Assembly: GCF_963678635.1 (NCBI RefSeq)
Contig: NC_087063.1
Location: 65,400,471-65,464,470 of the forward strand
DNA from: Symsagittifera roscoffensis
Lineage: Eukaryota; Xenacoelomorpha; Acoela; Convolutidae
DNA: 64,000 nucleotides
Direction of reading: 5' to 3'
In this document: one piece after another, positions 42,251 through 55,995 of the stretch
Numbering within the stretch: the stretch's first letter is position 1
Layout of the letters: the number at the start of each line of letters is the position of its first letter
Notes under the pieces: generated by a model
The model's input: the letters and a program-made list of their open reading frames with translations, nothing else
Database searches by the model: none
Told to the model about the DNA's origin: nothing
Position numbers and translations under genes: made by a program

Positions 42251-45120
42251 GGCTTATTTCTATTTTTTCTTATTTAACTTGATAGAGCTGCTTTTTAGTC
42301 GTGTTCTCGCGCGTGTTTTTGAAGCGCAGCTTCGCCTCTGTGTTTTGTTGTCTCTATTGCATTGATTGGGACCGGGTCTCTGAGTGCTCCCTCAAGGCCA
42401 GATTGTCTGTTTCGCAGTGATTTTCGTGTTGCCCCTTTCGAGGTTTTTGTGGCGGTGTCCGTCCGTTTTGGGGACATTGCTGATTTTTCTGACATAGACG
42501 ACCGGTCGTCACTCGACGAAACTTAAGGTTCTGATTCAGATTTGATGTTGGGCATTTTTTGAGAGCATGCGGGGTCGGACTTGCATGCCCCTCGCTGGTG
42601 TCTTTCGGGCAGTTTTCCCCCCAGTCCTTTACCTTGGCCTGGGAAAAGGGCTATCTTGGCCTATCTCTTATTTGAGCTTTCTTAATGTTCGGTCTGCTTT
42701 TTGCGTGTCAGTTTCTTCGGGAATCCGGCTTTTTCGTCCTCCTGGAACATAGCGTGTTGGGGGTGCGTTGGTTGCTTGATGTCTTAAAATTACAAGCATG
42801 GTTCCGTTCTTCTGGCGGATTTATATGCTACATAGTCACTTAACCGTGAAAGCCTCCTGGGGTCCTTAACCATGGTCCGTAGGTCTTTGGATTTGGAACA
42901 TTTGCGAATCCACATTTTCTCAATAGTCAAGGTTGTTTACCTAATGGTGGTTGTACCCAAGGCTTTCGGGAAGCGGGTTTTAAAACTTCTAGATTCACTA
43001 GTGGACAATGTCCGAACAACAATTTAATCCGTCCTTACTCAAAAATTTCAAAAAGTTTTCTGAATTTATTGTGTTCCGTTTTCTCAAAAATCGCGAAAAT
43101 TCGGTTTTTGGTTCCAAAATAGTTCCAACCACTTCCGAACTAAACTTAACCGGTTCTATCTATTATAGTAGTGCAGTTACGATGTAACACACTAATTTAG
43201 CGCTTTTTTCCGTTTCAAGTAATATTGATATCTCAAAAATCGCGATTTGTGGGGGAATCAAAATTTCGCTATTTTGACCCTAAAAACCGGTCTGCTTTCT
43301 GTGTTTTTCACTAAAAAACGATATAGGAGTATTAATATAGGCTATATAAGTAAACATAATAGTAATACTAAACCCCTCTGGGTTTGTTTAATATCCGAAT
43401 TAAGGTGCTTAACTCGGATATTCGCAGTTCGGTGAAGGGTCACTACAGTGCAGCACTGTCGAGCACCCCACAGATTACTATCTTAATTTTTGTACCAAAA
43501 GGGATACAAAACTTGTTAACGATACCCAACAGTCGATTGTTGTTGTCGTTGAGCCCCTTCTTGTTGCTCCTTGTACTGCTTGCCGGATCAGTCATCTCCC
43601 AAGACCCTTCCGAATTGAGCGCAAATCAGCTGACCCTTCCGGATTGAGCGCAATTTATCATTAACGTGCTTAAATGCTCAAATACTCCTACAGTACAAGC
43701 CTCACAACCGGGCCACAAAATTGATCGTAACAATCCTGACTGATATAAATGCCTGTAAAAACAATATATCTATCAACAACAAACGGGGGGGTCGCATCAC
43801 ATCTTGTCTGGGGTGATGATTTCTACTGATTTTTTACTTTTTTTTTTACTGTTTTTAGTTTTTTCGGTTATTTTTTATGTTTTTTGTTTTTCTTGGGTAC
43901 TATACTACTTTTTGTTTGGTTTTATATATATCTTTAAGTGTTTTCGGTCACAAACCTCTCAGGGAACGAGGGGATGACCGATCCCCCCACCCTTCCTGGT
44001 TCGTGAATTTTCGGTCTTAACTAGGTTAAAAAGCTATTCACGGTAATCCGGAATGCTTCCGCGTTCCGAACTACCCTTCCGCCCCGGCGGTTTTGGCCTA
44101 TTAAGAACGTTAATGTGAGCATCCGCTCGGCGCGGAGTGCTCGTTAACGGTTCTGCCGGTCATGATGTTAAAAAAGAATAGCACCCAGGAGCGCCATAAA
44201 AACATCTATGAAACATTCTCCCGGAAGATACATATGGACGGAAAATAAAGCTAGGTTTTAAGACGACTGGCCAACGTCTAAACAGAGCTCTACATGCTTT
44301 CTGTGGTATTTCTAACATCGGGTCGAAAAAAAAAGTTACTATTCTCCGGCTTCGACCAGAACGCTCAAATTAACTTAATTACATTGAGAAAAAGTGAGCT
44401 CATGGCTGGGTCTCAGTATCCCCAGACCACGAGGTCACTCCTAAAATCAGGGCTACAACTAATTATTGAATTATTTTTGTTTGTGTTCAGTAGATAAAAA
44501 TCATCATCCCATCGAAGATGGATCAACCCTTTCCCCCAACTCCTAGCTTCTCATCCTAGCAAAATGAATTCAGATGTTAATTAATTTCAATTCAGGACAT
44601 AATAGGGAAGCTAAAAGTTTGTATAAAATGCTCAGAGTTTTAGTCCCGAGACCCCTCCGGATTCTTGAATCCGGGGAAATAAGACCTTTATCTTCCTCCC
44701 AGAAGGCTGTCTTCCACCCTTCACCGTTGTTCGCAACAGCCTTGCAACTATTTTAGCGACACAATAGTTGCAACTCGGAGCGGTCTCTGTTACTTCTGTT
44801 TTTCTCTGATTCCGATCCCCAGTCTTTTTGTTGTTATCGTCGCAACCACTGCTGTTGTTGTTGTTTATTTCAGTTTCTTCTCTAAAATGGCCGTTTCTGA
44901 CGTTTCTTAGAATTGTTGCGTCATCAATTCGAATTTTAAAAATTTACGAATTTCCGAATCCTTCAGCCTTTACGATTTGTCCAATCGTTCGAATAACGCT
45001 CTTATTCCTTCAAAACCGCCAATTCGGAAGGTTCGCTACTAAAAACTCGAAATTGCTGCGTCTGCATTTTGGTCCATTCTGATCGAATGTCACAACGTTG
45101 CTACCTTTTTCAGTGAACGA

Positions 45121-47239
45121 ATGGCTTTTACTTCTTCTCTGTCTGTTGGTGGTCAAAGAACAACTGGTCAAACAGTGCGAACTCAAAATGTTCTGGCAGC
45201 GCAGTCTATTGCTAATATAGTGAAGACGTCTTTAGGTCCAGTGGGGCTCGACAAAATGTTGGTAGATGATGTTGGAGATGTAACAATCACCAATGATGGC
45301 GCTACCATTCTGAAACTGCTTGATGTTGAACACCCTGCTGCCAAAGTAATTTTTAGATTTCATTGAATTAGCGTACTGTTTTGCTTGAGGCTAGGTCTTT
45401 TTAACAGACCACAATGCAATGGTTCAATTAAGGTAAGTTTAAATTGACGGAAGATTCGAAAAGAAAAGCAGTTTCAACAAAATTAGCTTCGCTGAGAAAC
45501 GGAGAAGTAGCAGTATTTAGACAACCGAGGTTCAGACTCGTCATTAAGCAGACACTGTCGCGTCTGGTAAAAGGTCCATGTTATAACTTTTTTGGTTAAA
45601 GATTAGTCCCCATGACTAATCAAAATCATGTCGTTAATAAAAACTAACTGCGCTTGACCGACATCTTTTGTGGAAAGAAAATCCTGTCTCTTTATTAATC
45701 CGCATCTCTTTATTAATGATTGAGACAAACAAGGGACCTGCTGTTTTTAAAATCAAATATTGCAATCTTCGTTAGGCTAAAATTAACTTTTTTAGACCGA
45801 TAAGAAAAGTTGAATTTTAGGTTTTGGTGGAATTGGCCCAGCTGCAAGATGAAGAAGTAGGAGATGGAACCACGTCAGTGGTCATAATTGCAGCAGAGTT
45901 GCTGAAAAATGCCGATGAGTTAGTGAAACAAAAGATTCATCCCACGTCCATAATTAGTGGCTATCGCCTGGCATGCAAGGAAGCTGTGAAGTTTATCAAA
46001 GACCAACTCTCCGTGCCTTTCGACGATCTGGGCTCAGAATCGCTAGTCAATGTGGCCAAGACTTCGATCTCATCGAAGCTTATCGGAGGCGTTGATGGCG
46101 ACTTCTTTGCCAATTTAGCTGTGGATGCAGCTAGAGCTGTCCAGTATAATGGACCAGATGGGTCCGCGAAGGTTCCCGTGAGATCTGTAAACATTCTGAA
46201 GGCACATGGTAAAAGTACCAAGGAATCAATGCTTATCAAGGGTTATGCACTGAATTGTACAGTGGCATCGCAGCTGATGCCGAAGCGAATTCAAAACGCG
46301 AAGATTGCCTGCTTGGATTTCAGTCTACAGAAGACGAAGATGAAGCTGGGTGTGCATATAATTTCAGAAAACGCCGATCAGCTTGAGAAAATCAGGGAGC
46401 GAGAAGCAGATATAACCAAGGAGAGAATTGCTAAAGTAATGGCAACGGGAGCAAATGTGGTGCTCACCACTGGTGGTATAGATGATATGTGCTTGAAGTT
46501 TTTCGTCGAGAAGAATGCAATGGCTGTTAGGCGATGCAAGAAAGGTGACTTGAAAAGAATAGCAAAAGCCACTGGAGCTACATTGATGAGCAGTCTTGCA
46601 AATCTGGAAGGCGAAGAGAGCTACGATGCCTCAGCTCTCGGGTATGCCGAGGAAGTTGTCCAGGACAGAATATGCGACGATGAACTGATTTTCATCAAGA
46701 ATCCCAAGGCGAGAACCGCGGCTTCTGTTGTCGTCCGTGGCGCCAATGATTTCATGTGTGATGAAGTCGAACGATCGCTGCACGATGCCTTGTGCGCTGT
46801 CAAAAGAGTTATTGAGAGCAAGAATCTCGTAGCTGGAGGTGGTTCTGTAGAGAGCGCGTTGTCAATCTACCTTGAGAACTACGCGACGACCATGGCCTCC
46901 AGAGAACAGCTTGCAGTCGCTGAGTTTGCGCGATCGCTTCTGATCATCCCAAAAATGCTGTCGGTGAATGCTGCACAAGATTCTGCCGATTTGGTGTCTA
47001 AACTGAGAGCCTTCCACCATGCGTCACAAACGTCACCAGACAAAGTAGGCTACAAGTTCGTAGGTTTGGACTTGGTTCAAGGGAAGTGTAGAGACAACAA
47101 AAAAGCAGGCGTGGTTGAGCCTGCTGTGAGCAAAATTAAGTCGCTGAAGTTCGCAACTGAAGCAGCTATCACCATTCTGCGAATTGACGATTTGATCAAG
47201 CTGGAACCAGAGCCGAAAGAGCCTCCTCGTCGTCACTAA
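45121..47239 (+). CDS. CCT1: CCT1, copy 3
   Basis: Exon 1 is 45121-45345 and exon 2 is 45821-47239. The product has Asn152 and Gly205 and is identical by eye to copies 4 and 5. All signatures and both splice sites are intact. Confidence 0.97.
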
Positions 47240-47524
47240 AGGGAAGCTGAAATTTCAGTGGTCAACTCATTTTCATGTGGAAAATGCTGTAAAATGAAGT
47301 TTCTGCATGTTGATTGATTGATTGGCAATGTGAAAAATCGTTGGTTGGTTAAGATGTTGAATAATGTGTAAAAAGCTAATTCAAATATGAACATTGGACA
47401 GCTTTTCATGGCTCAGTTTTAGCACTGAAAAAACTGTAGGTCTAAGGAAGGTTAGGTAATTGAACAAACTTTCAAGGTTCTTTGAAAAGGGACTAAATGC
47501 TTTCAGAGTAGTTAGATATAACTC

Positions 47525-47834
47525 ATGGATACAATTGCTGCGATGTCGGACTCTTTGCCTGTTCAGAACGGAGCCATGTTGTCACCCAAAAAAGACTCGT
47601 TTGCTAATTTCTACTACAAAACTGACGGAAAACTTGTCGTTAGTCTGCAAACTGACAGTATTGAAAATGGAAATGGGGATAAGTTGCAGGAGCAGATCAC
47701 TTTGCACGTGGAGGTTTGCACCAAGGGAAACGTTATTGTCAATCACGGCCAGGAGCTGAAAGACAGAGTGCACAAACATCTGTCGATGTTGGCTTATGAT
47801 GATTATATTTATATTTTGACCAAGCTTGCGAAAG
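47525..47834 (+). pseudogene. First exon of the unrecognised second gene, truncated copy 3
   Basis: The exon and donor (47835) match the other copies. There is no second exon within the unit. Confidence 0.7.
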
Positions 47835-49037
47835 GTAAGTCCGCATTATTTGTGTCATACGGTAAAGTATGAGTACAGTATATTCTATAATCCGAACGGA
47901 TTGCTAAATCGAATAGAGAATGAACTCATGTGTACGCAAAAGTAACTGAATGTTAATTGTTAATTCTTTCGTCTGACAGCCATCGCTCAAACTGTCCTAC
48001 AAAATGTATTAAAAAAAACTTGATTGGTTTTGCCAATCTGGCCGGATGACATTTTCCTTTTTCACATAGAGTTTCATCGTCCCCTTTGGACTAAAGTTTC
48101 GGAGTCCCCGTGGGACTAATAGTTTCAAAGTTTTTCTTCCTCTGGAAATTTTTCTTGCTTTCCTTTATCTTTTGTTTCTATTATCGGTCTCTTGTTTTTC
48201 TCCTGATTTTTTTTTCGTGTTCTTCAGTCGTGTTTGCTTCGTATTTTTCGGTTTCGTCGTTTTGCTGTTTTGTTGAGCGTCGTCTTCCTGATTCTTTTCA
48301 TGTTCATCGGTCGTGTTTGCTTTCTTTTTCGTTTCGTCGCTTTTCGTCTTGCTCAATTCGCTGTTTTGTTCGTATTTATTTCCAGTATCAATCACTAATA
48401 GAGCGTCTCGATTTGGGCTAGAAATTGGTGATATCACATCGATCACATGAAACTTTCTTGTCTGTTTCGGTACACATGCTTGAAACTGGTGATTTCATGT
48501 TAAATTCAGTTTCGTGGATGAGAATCATGATATTCGCATTGTTACCCTCTGATTTTCTTTCCGTGCATGCAACAGTAATTTTTTTTCGTTTACTTGTTTT
48601 AACACCTGCGAATCTATTGTATTAGTACGAACCTTCTTTTTTTCCAACCTAAGTCGGAAATATTGGTGCCACTTTTGGGGCACCTTTACTTTTTGATAGC
48701 ATGTGATGTGACATTCGAATAGAAATAAATTACCGCAGTTGATGCATTTTCAATTCATCAAATGAACCGAAAAAAAGCTATTGGTTTCAGACAACATCAC
48801 CATCACAATAATAAACGTCGATTTCAGAAATTTTCCAACTCAATATATCTTGCATTTTTTGAAATGCATAATTTATACAATGTGGCTTTATGCTTTGCAA
48901 TTTGTTATTCAAAGTTACTGTAGATGCCTTCAGTTTGCTATATTCCAAATTATTATTTGTGCCAATTTTGCTGAATCGTTGGCAATTTATTAACATATGT
49001 AGTGCTTTATTCGTGACTAGTGTTTGTCGGTTATTCA

Positions 49038-49120
49038 GCTTGCGTGGCTGAGGGGATAGTGGGTTAGACTCAAAATCCTTGATCTCAGTAGATTCGAATC
49101 TTACACCTAGCATAAGTCGA
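49038..49120 (+). ncRNA. tRNA-like sequence, unit 3
   Basis: This is the same relic as in unit 1, with the same weak stems. Confidence 0.4.
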
Positions 49121-51994
49121 GGCTTATTTCTATTTTTTCTTATTTAACTTGATAGAGCTGCTTTTTAGTCGTGTTCTCGCGCGTGTTTTTGAAGCGCAGC
49201 TTCGCCTCTGTGTTTTGTTGTCTCTATTGCATTGATTGGGACCGGGTCTCCGAGTGCTCCCTCAAGGCCAGATTGTCTGTTTCGCAGTGATTTTCGTGTT
49301 GCCCCTTTCGAGGTTTTTGTGGCGGTGTCCGTCCGTTTTGGGGACATTGCTGATTTTTCTGACATAGACGACCGGTCGTCACTCGACGAAACTTAAGGTT
49401 CTGATTCAGATTTGATGTTGGGCATTTTTTGAGAGCATGCGGGGTCGGACTTGCATGCCCCTCGCTGGTGTCTTTCGGGCAGTTTTCCCCCCAGTCCTTT
49501 ACCTTGGCCTGGGAAAAGGGCTATCTTGGCCTATCTCTTACTTGAGCTTTCTTAATGTTCGGTCTGCTTTTTGCGTGTCAGTTTCTTCGGGAATCCGGCT
49601 TTTTCGTCCTCCTGGAACATAGCGTGTTGGGGGTGCGTTGGTTGCTTGATGTCTTAAAATTACAAGCATGGTTCCGTTCTTCTGGCGGATTTATATGCTA
49701 CATAGTCACTTAACCGTGAAAGCCTCCTGGGGTCCTTAACCATGGTCCGTAGGTCTTTGGATTTGGAACATTTGCGAATCCACATTTTCTCAATAGTCAA
49801 GGTTGTTTACCTAATGGTGGTTGTACCCAAGGCTTTCGGGAAGCGGGTTTTAAAACTTCTAGATTCACTAGTGGACAATGTCCGAACAACAATTTAATCC
49901 GTCCTTACTCAAAAATTTCAAAAAATTTTCTGAATTTATTGTGTTCCGTTTTCTCAAAAATCGCGAAAATTCGGTTTTTGGTTCCAAAATAGTTCCAACC
50001 ACTTCCGAACTAAACTTAACCGGTTCTATCTATTATAGTAGTGCAGTTACGATGTAACACACTAATTTAGCGCTTTTTTCCGTTTCAAGTAATATTGATA
50101 TCTCAAGAATCGCGATTTGTGGGGGAATCAAAATTTCGCTATTTTGACCCTAAAAACCGGTCTGCTTTCTGTGTTTTTCACTAAAAAACGATATAGGAGT
50201 ATTAATATAGGCTATATAAGTAAACATAATAGTAATACTAAACCCCTCTGGGTTTGTTTAATATCCGAATTAAGGTGCTTAACTCGGATATTCGCAGTTC
50301 GGTGAAGGGTCACTACAGTGCAGCACTGTCGAGCACCCCACAGATTACTATCTTAATTTTTGTACCAAAAGGGATACAAAACTTGTTAACGATACCCAAC
50401 AGTCGATTGTTGTTGTCGTTGAGCCCCTTCTTGTTGCTCCTTGTACTGCTTGCCGGATCAGTCATCTCCCAAGACCCTTCCGAATTGAGCGCAAATCAGC
50501 TGACCCTTCCGGATTGAGCGCAATTTATCATTAACGTGCTTAAATGCTCAAATACTCCTACAGTACAAGCCTCACAACCGGGCCACAAAATTGATCGTAA
50601 CAATCCTGACTGATATAAATGCCTGTAAAAACAATATATCTATCAACAACAAACGGGGGGGTCGCATCACATCTTGTCTGGGGTGATGATTTCTACTGAT
50701 TTTTTACTTTTTTTTTTACTGTTTTTAGTTTTTTCGGTTATTTTTTATGTTTTTTGTTTTTCTTGGGTACTATACTACTTTTTGTTTGGTTTTATATATA
50801 TCTTTAAGTGTTTTCGGTCACAAACCTCTCAGGGAACGAGGGGATGACCGATCCCCCCACCCTTCCTGGTTCGTGAATTTTCGGTCTTAACTAGGTTAAA
50901 AAGCTATTCACGGTAATCCGGAATGCTTCCGCGTTCCGAACTACCCTTCCGCCCGGCGGTTTTGGCCTATTAAGAACGTTAATGTGAGCATCCGCTCGGC
51001 GCGGAGTGCTCGTTAACGGTTCTGCCGGTCATGATGTTAAAAAAGAATAGCACCCAGGAGCGCCATAAAAACATCTATGTAACATTCTCCCGGAAGATAC
51101 ATATGGACGGAAAATAAAGCTAGGTTTTAAGACGACTGGCCAACGTCTAAACAGAGCTCTACATGCTTTCTGTGGTCTTTCTAACATCGGGTCGAAAAAA
51201 AAAAACGTTACTATTCTCCGGCTTCGACCAGAACGCTCAAATTAACTTAATTACATTGAGAAAAAGTGAGCTCATGGCTGGGTCTCAGTATCCCCAGACC
51301 ACGAGGTCACTCCTAAAATCAGGGCTACAACTAATTATTGAATTATTTTTGTTTGTGTTCAGTAGATAAAAATCATCATCTCCATCGAAGATGGATCAAC
51401 CCTTTTCCCCCAACTCCTAGCTTCTCATCCTAGCAAAATGAATTCAGATGTTAATTAATTTCAATTCAGGACATAATAGGGAAGCTAAAAGTTTGTATAA
51501 AATGCTCAGAGTTTTAGTCCCGAGACCCCTCCGGATTCTTGAATCCGGGGAAATAAGACCTTTATCTTCCTCCCAGAAGGCTGTCTTCCACCCTTCACCG
51601 TTGTTCGCAACAGCCTTGCAACTATTTTAGCGACACAATAGTTGCAACTCGGAGCGGTCTCTGTTACTTCTGTTTTTCTCTGATTCCGATCCCCAGTCTT
51701 TTTGTTGTTATCGTCGCAACCACTGCTGTTGTTGTTGTTTATTTCAGTTTCTTCTCTAAAATGGCCGTTTCTGACGTTTCTTAGAATTGTTGCGTCATCA
51801 ATTCGAATTTTAAAAATTTACGAATTTCCGAATCCTTCAGCCTTTACGATTTGTCCAATCGTTCGAATAACGCTCTTATTCCTTCAAAACCGCCAATTCG
51901 GAAGGTTCGCTACTAAAAACTCGAAATTGCTGCGTCTGCATTTTGGTCCATTCTGATCGAATGTCACAACGTTGCTACCTTTTTCAGTGAACGA

Positions 51995-54113
51995 ATGGCT
52001 TTTACTTCTTCTCTGTCTGTTGGTGGTCAAAGAACAACTGGTCAAACAGTGCGAACTCAAAATGTTCTGGCAGCGCAGTCTATTGCTAATATAGTGAAGA
52101 CGTCTTTAGGTCCAGTGGGGCTCGACAAAATGTTGGTAGATGATGTTGGAGATGTAACAATCACCAATGATGGCGCTACCATTCTGAAACTGCTTGATGT
52201 TGAACACCCTGCTGCCAAAGTAATTTTTAGATTTCATTGAATTAGCGTACTGTTTTGCTTGAGGCTAGGTCTTTTTAACAGACCACAATGCAATGGTTCA
52301 ATTAAGGTAAGTTTAAATTGACGGAAGATTCGAAAAGAAAAGCAGTTTCAACAAAATTAGCTTCGCTGAGAAACGGAGAAGTAGCAGTATTTAGACAACC
52401 GAGGTTCAGACTCGTCATTAAGCAGACACTGTCGCGTCTGGTAAAAGGTCCATGTTATAACTTTTTTGGTTAAAGATTAGTCCCCATGACTAATCAAAAT
52501 CATGTCGTTAATAAAAACTAACTGCGCTTGACCGACATCTTTTGTGGAAAGAAAATCCTGTCTCTTTATTAATCCGCATCTCTTTATTAATGATTGAGAC
52601 AAACAAGGGACCTGCTGTTTTTAAAATCAAATATTGCAATCTTCGTTAGGCTAAAATTAACTTTTTTAGACCGATAAGAAAAGTTGAATTTTAGGTTTTG
52701 GTGGAATTGGCCCAGCTGCAAGATGAAGAAGTAGGAGATGGAACCACGTCAGTGGTCATAATTGCAGCAGAGTTGCTGAAAAATGCCGATGAGTTAGTGA
52801 AACAAAAGATTCATCCCACGTCCATAATTAGTGGCTATCGCCTGGCATGCAAGGAAGCTGTGAAGTTTATCAAAGACCAACTCTCCGTGCCTTTCGACGA
52901 TCTGGGCTCAGAATCGCTAGTCAATGTGGCCAAGACTTCGATCTCATCGAAGCTTATCGGAGGCGTTGATGGCGACTTCTTTGCCAATTTAGCTGTGGAT
53001 GCAGCTAGAGCTGTCCAGTATAATGGACCAGATGGGTCCGCGAAGGTTCCCGTGAGATCTGTAAACATTCTGAAGGCACATGGTAAAAGTACCAAGGAAT
53101 CAATGCTTATCAAGGGTTATGCACTGAATTGTACAGTGGCATCGCAGCTGATGCCGAAGCGAATTCAAAACGCGAAGATTGCCTGCTTGGATTTCAGTCT
53201 ACAGAAGACGAAGATGAAGCTGGGTGTGCATATAATTTCAGAAAACGCCGATCAGCTTGAGAAAATCAGGGAGCGAGAAGCAGATATAACCAAGGAGAGA
53301 ATTGCTAAAGTAATGGCAACGGGAGCAAATGTGGTGCTCACCACTGGTGGTATAGATGATATGTGCTTGAAGTTTTTCGTCGAGAAGAATGCAATGGCTG
53401 TTAGGCGATGCAAGAAAGGTGACTTGAAAAGAATAGCAAAAGCCACTGGAGCTACATTGATGAGCAGTCTTGCAAATCTGGAAGGCGAAGAGAGCTACGA
53501 TGCCTCAGCTCTCGGGTATGCCGAGGAAGTTGTCCAGGACAGAATATGCGACGATGAACTGATTTTCATCAAGAATCCCAAGGCGAGAACCGCGGCTTCT
53601 GTTGTCGTCCGTGGCGCCAATGATTTCATGTGTGATGAAGTCGAACGATCGCTGCACGATGCCTTGTGCGCTGTCAAAAGAGTTATTGAGAGCAAGAATC
53701 TCGTAGCTGGAGGTGGTTCTGTAGAGAGCGCGTTGTCAATCTACCTTGAGAACTACGCGACGACCATGGCCTCCAGAGAACAGCTTGCAGTCGCTGAGTT
53801 TGCGCGATCGCTTCTGATCATCCCAAAAATGCTGTCGGTGAATGCTGCACAAGATTCTGCCGATTTGGTGTCTAAACTGAGAGCCTTCCACCATGCGTCA
53901 CAAACGTCACCAGACAAAGTAGGCTACAAGTTCGTAGGTTTGGACTTGGTTCAAGGGAAGTGTAGAGACAACAAAAAAGCAGGCGTGGTTGAGCCTGCTG
54001 TGAGCAAAATTAAGTCGCTGAAGTTCGCAACTGAAGCAGCTATCACCATTCTGCGAATTGACGATTTGATCAAGCTGGAACCAGAGCCGAAAGAGCCTCC
54101 TCGTCGTCACTAA
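51995..54113 (+). CDS. CCT1: CCT1, copy 4
   Basis: Exon 1 is 51995-52219 and exon 2 is 52695-54113. The protein is identical by eye to copies 3 and 5. Its upstream region shares markers with copy 2 (three-C run in CGCCCGG near 50951, CTCAAGAATCG near 50102), but it lacks Val205. Confidence 0.97.
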
Positions 54114-54398
54114 AGGGAAGCTGAAATTTCAGTGGTCAACTCATTTTCATGTGGAAAATGCTGTAAAATGAAGTTTCTGCATGTTGATTGATTGATTGGC
54201 AATGTGAAAAATCGTTGGTTGGTTAAGATGTTGAATAATGTGTAAAAAGCTAATTCAAATATGAACATTGGACAGCTTTTCATGGCTCAGTTTTAGCACT
54301 GAAAAAACTGTAGGTCTAAGGAAGGTTAGGTAATTGAACAAACTTTCAAGGTTCTTTGAAAAGGGACTAAATGCTTTCAGAGTAGTTAGATATAACTC

Positions 54399-54708
54399 AT
54401 GGATACAATTGCTGCGATGTCGGACTCTTTGCCTGTTCAGAACGGAGCCATGTTGTCACCCAAAAAAGACTCGTTTGCTAATTTCTACTACAAAACTGAC
54501 GGAAAACTTGTCGTTAGTCTGCAAACTGACAGTATTGAAAATGGAAATGGGGATAAGTTGCAGGAGCAGATCACTTTGCACGTGGAGGTTTGCACCAAGG
54601 GAAACGTTATTGTCAATCACGGCCAGGAGCTGAAAGACAGAGTGCACAAACATCTGTCGATGTTGGCTTATGATGATTATATTTATATTTTGACCAAGCT
54701 TGCGAAAG
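54399..54708 (+). pseudogene. First exon of the unrecognised second gene, truncated copy 4
   Basis: The exon and donor (54709) match the other copies. There is no second exon within the unit. Confidence 0.7.
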
Positions 54709-55912
54709 GTAAGTCCGCATTATTTGTGTCATACGGTAAAGTATGAGTACAGTATATTCTATAATCCGAACGGATTGCTAAATCGAATAGAGAATGAACT
54801 CATGTGTACGCAAAAGTAACTGAATGTTAATTGTTAATTCTTTCGTCTGACAGCCATCGCTCAAACTGTCCTACAAAATGTATTAAAAAAAACTTGATTG
54901 GTTTTGCCAATCTGGCCGGATGACATTTTCCTTTTTCACATAGAGTTTCATAGTCCCCTTTGGACTAAAGTTTCGGAGTCCCCGTGGGACTAATAGTTTC
55001 AAAGTTTTTCTTCCTCTGGAAATTTTTCTTGCTTTCCTTTATCTTTTGTTTCTATTATCGGTCTCTTGTTTTTCTCCTGATTTTTTTTTTCGTGTTCTTC
55101 AGTCGTGTTTGCTTCGTATTTTTCGGTTTCGTCGTTTTGCTGTTTTGTTGAGCGTCGTCTTCCTGATTCTTTTCATGTTCATCGGTCGTGTTTGCTTTCT
55201 TTTTCGTTTCGTCGCTTTTCGTCTTGCTCAATTCGCTGTTTTGTTCGTATTTATTTCCAGTATCAATCACTAATAGAGCGTCTCGATTTGGGCTAGAAAT
55301 TGGTGATATCACATCGATCACATGAAACTTTCTTGTCTGTTTCGGTACACATGCTTGAAACTGGTGATTTCATGTTAAATTCAGTTTCGTGGATGAGAAT
55401 CATGATATTCGCATTGTTACCCTCTGATTTTCTTTCCGTGCATGCAACAGTAATTTTTTTTCGTTTACTTGTTTTAACACCTGCGAATCTATTGTATTAG
55501 TACGAACCTTCTTTTTTTCCAACCTAAGTCGGAAATATTGGTGCCACTTTTGGGGCACCTTTACTTTTTGATAGCATGTGATGTGACATTCGAATAGAAA
55601 TAAATTACCGCAGTTGATGCATTTTCAATTCATCAAATGAACCGAAAAAAAGCTATTGGTTTCAGACAACATCACCATCACAATAATAAACGTCGATTTC
55701 AGAAATTTTCCAACTCAATATATCTTGCATTTTTTGAAATGTATAATTTATACAATGTGGCTTTATGCTTTGCAATTTGTTATTCAAAGTTACTGTAGAT
55801 GCCTTCAGTTTGCTATATTCCAAATTATTATTTGTGCCAATTTTGCTGAATCGTTGGCAATTTATTAACATATGTAGTGCTTTATTCGTGACTAGTGTTT
55901 GTCGGTTATTCA

Positions 55913-55995
55913 GCTTGCGTGGCTGAGGGGATAGTGGGTTAGACTCAAAATCCTTGATCTCAGTAGATTCGAATCTTACACCTAGCATAAGTCGA
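55913..55995 (+). ncRNA. tRNA-like sequence, unit 4
   Basis: This is the same relic as in unit 1. Confidence 0.4.
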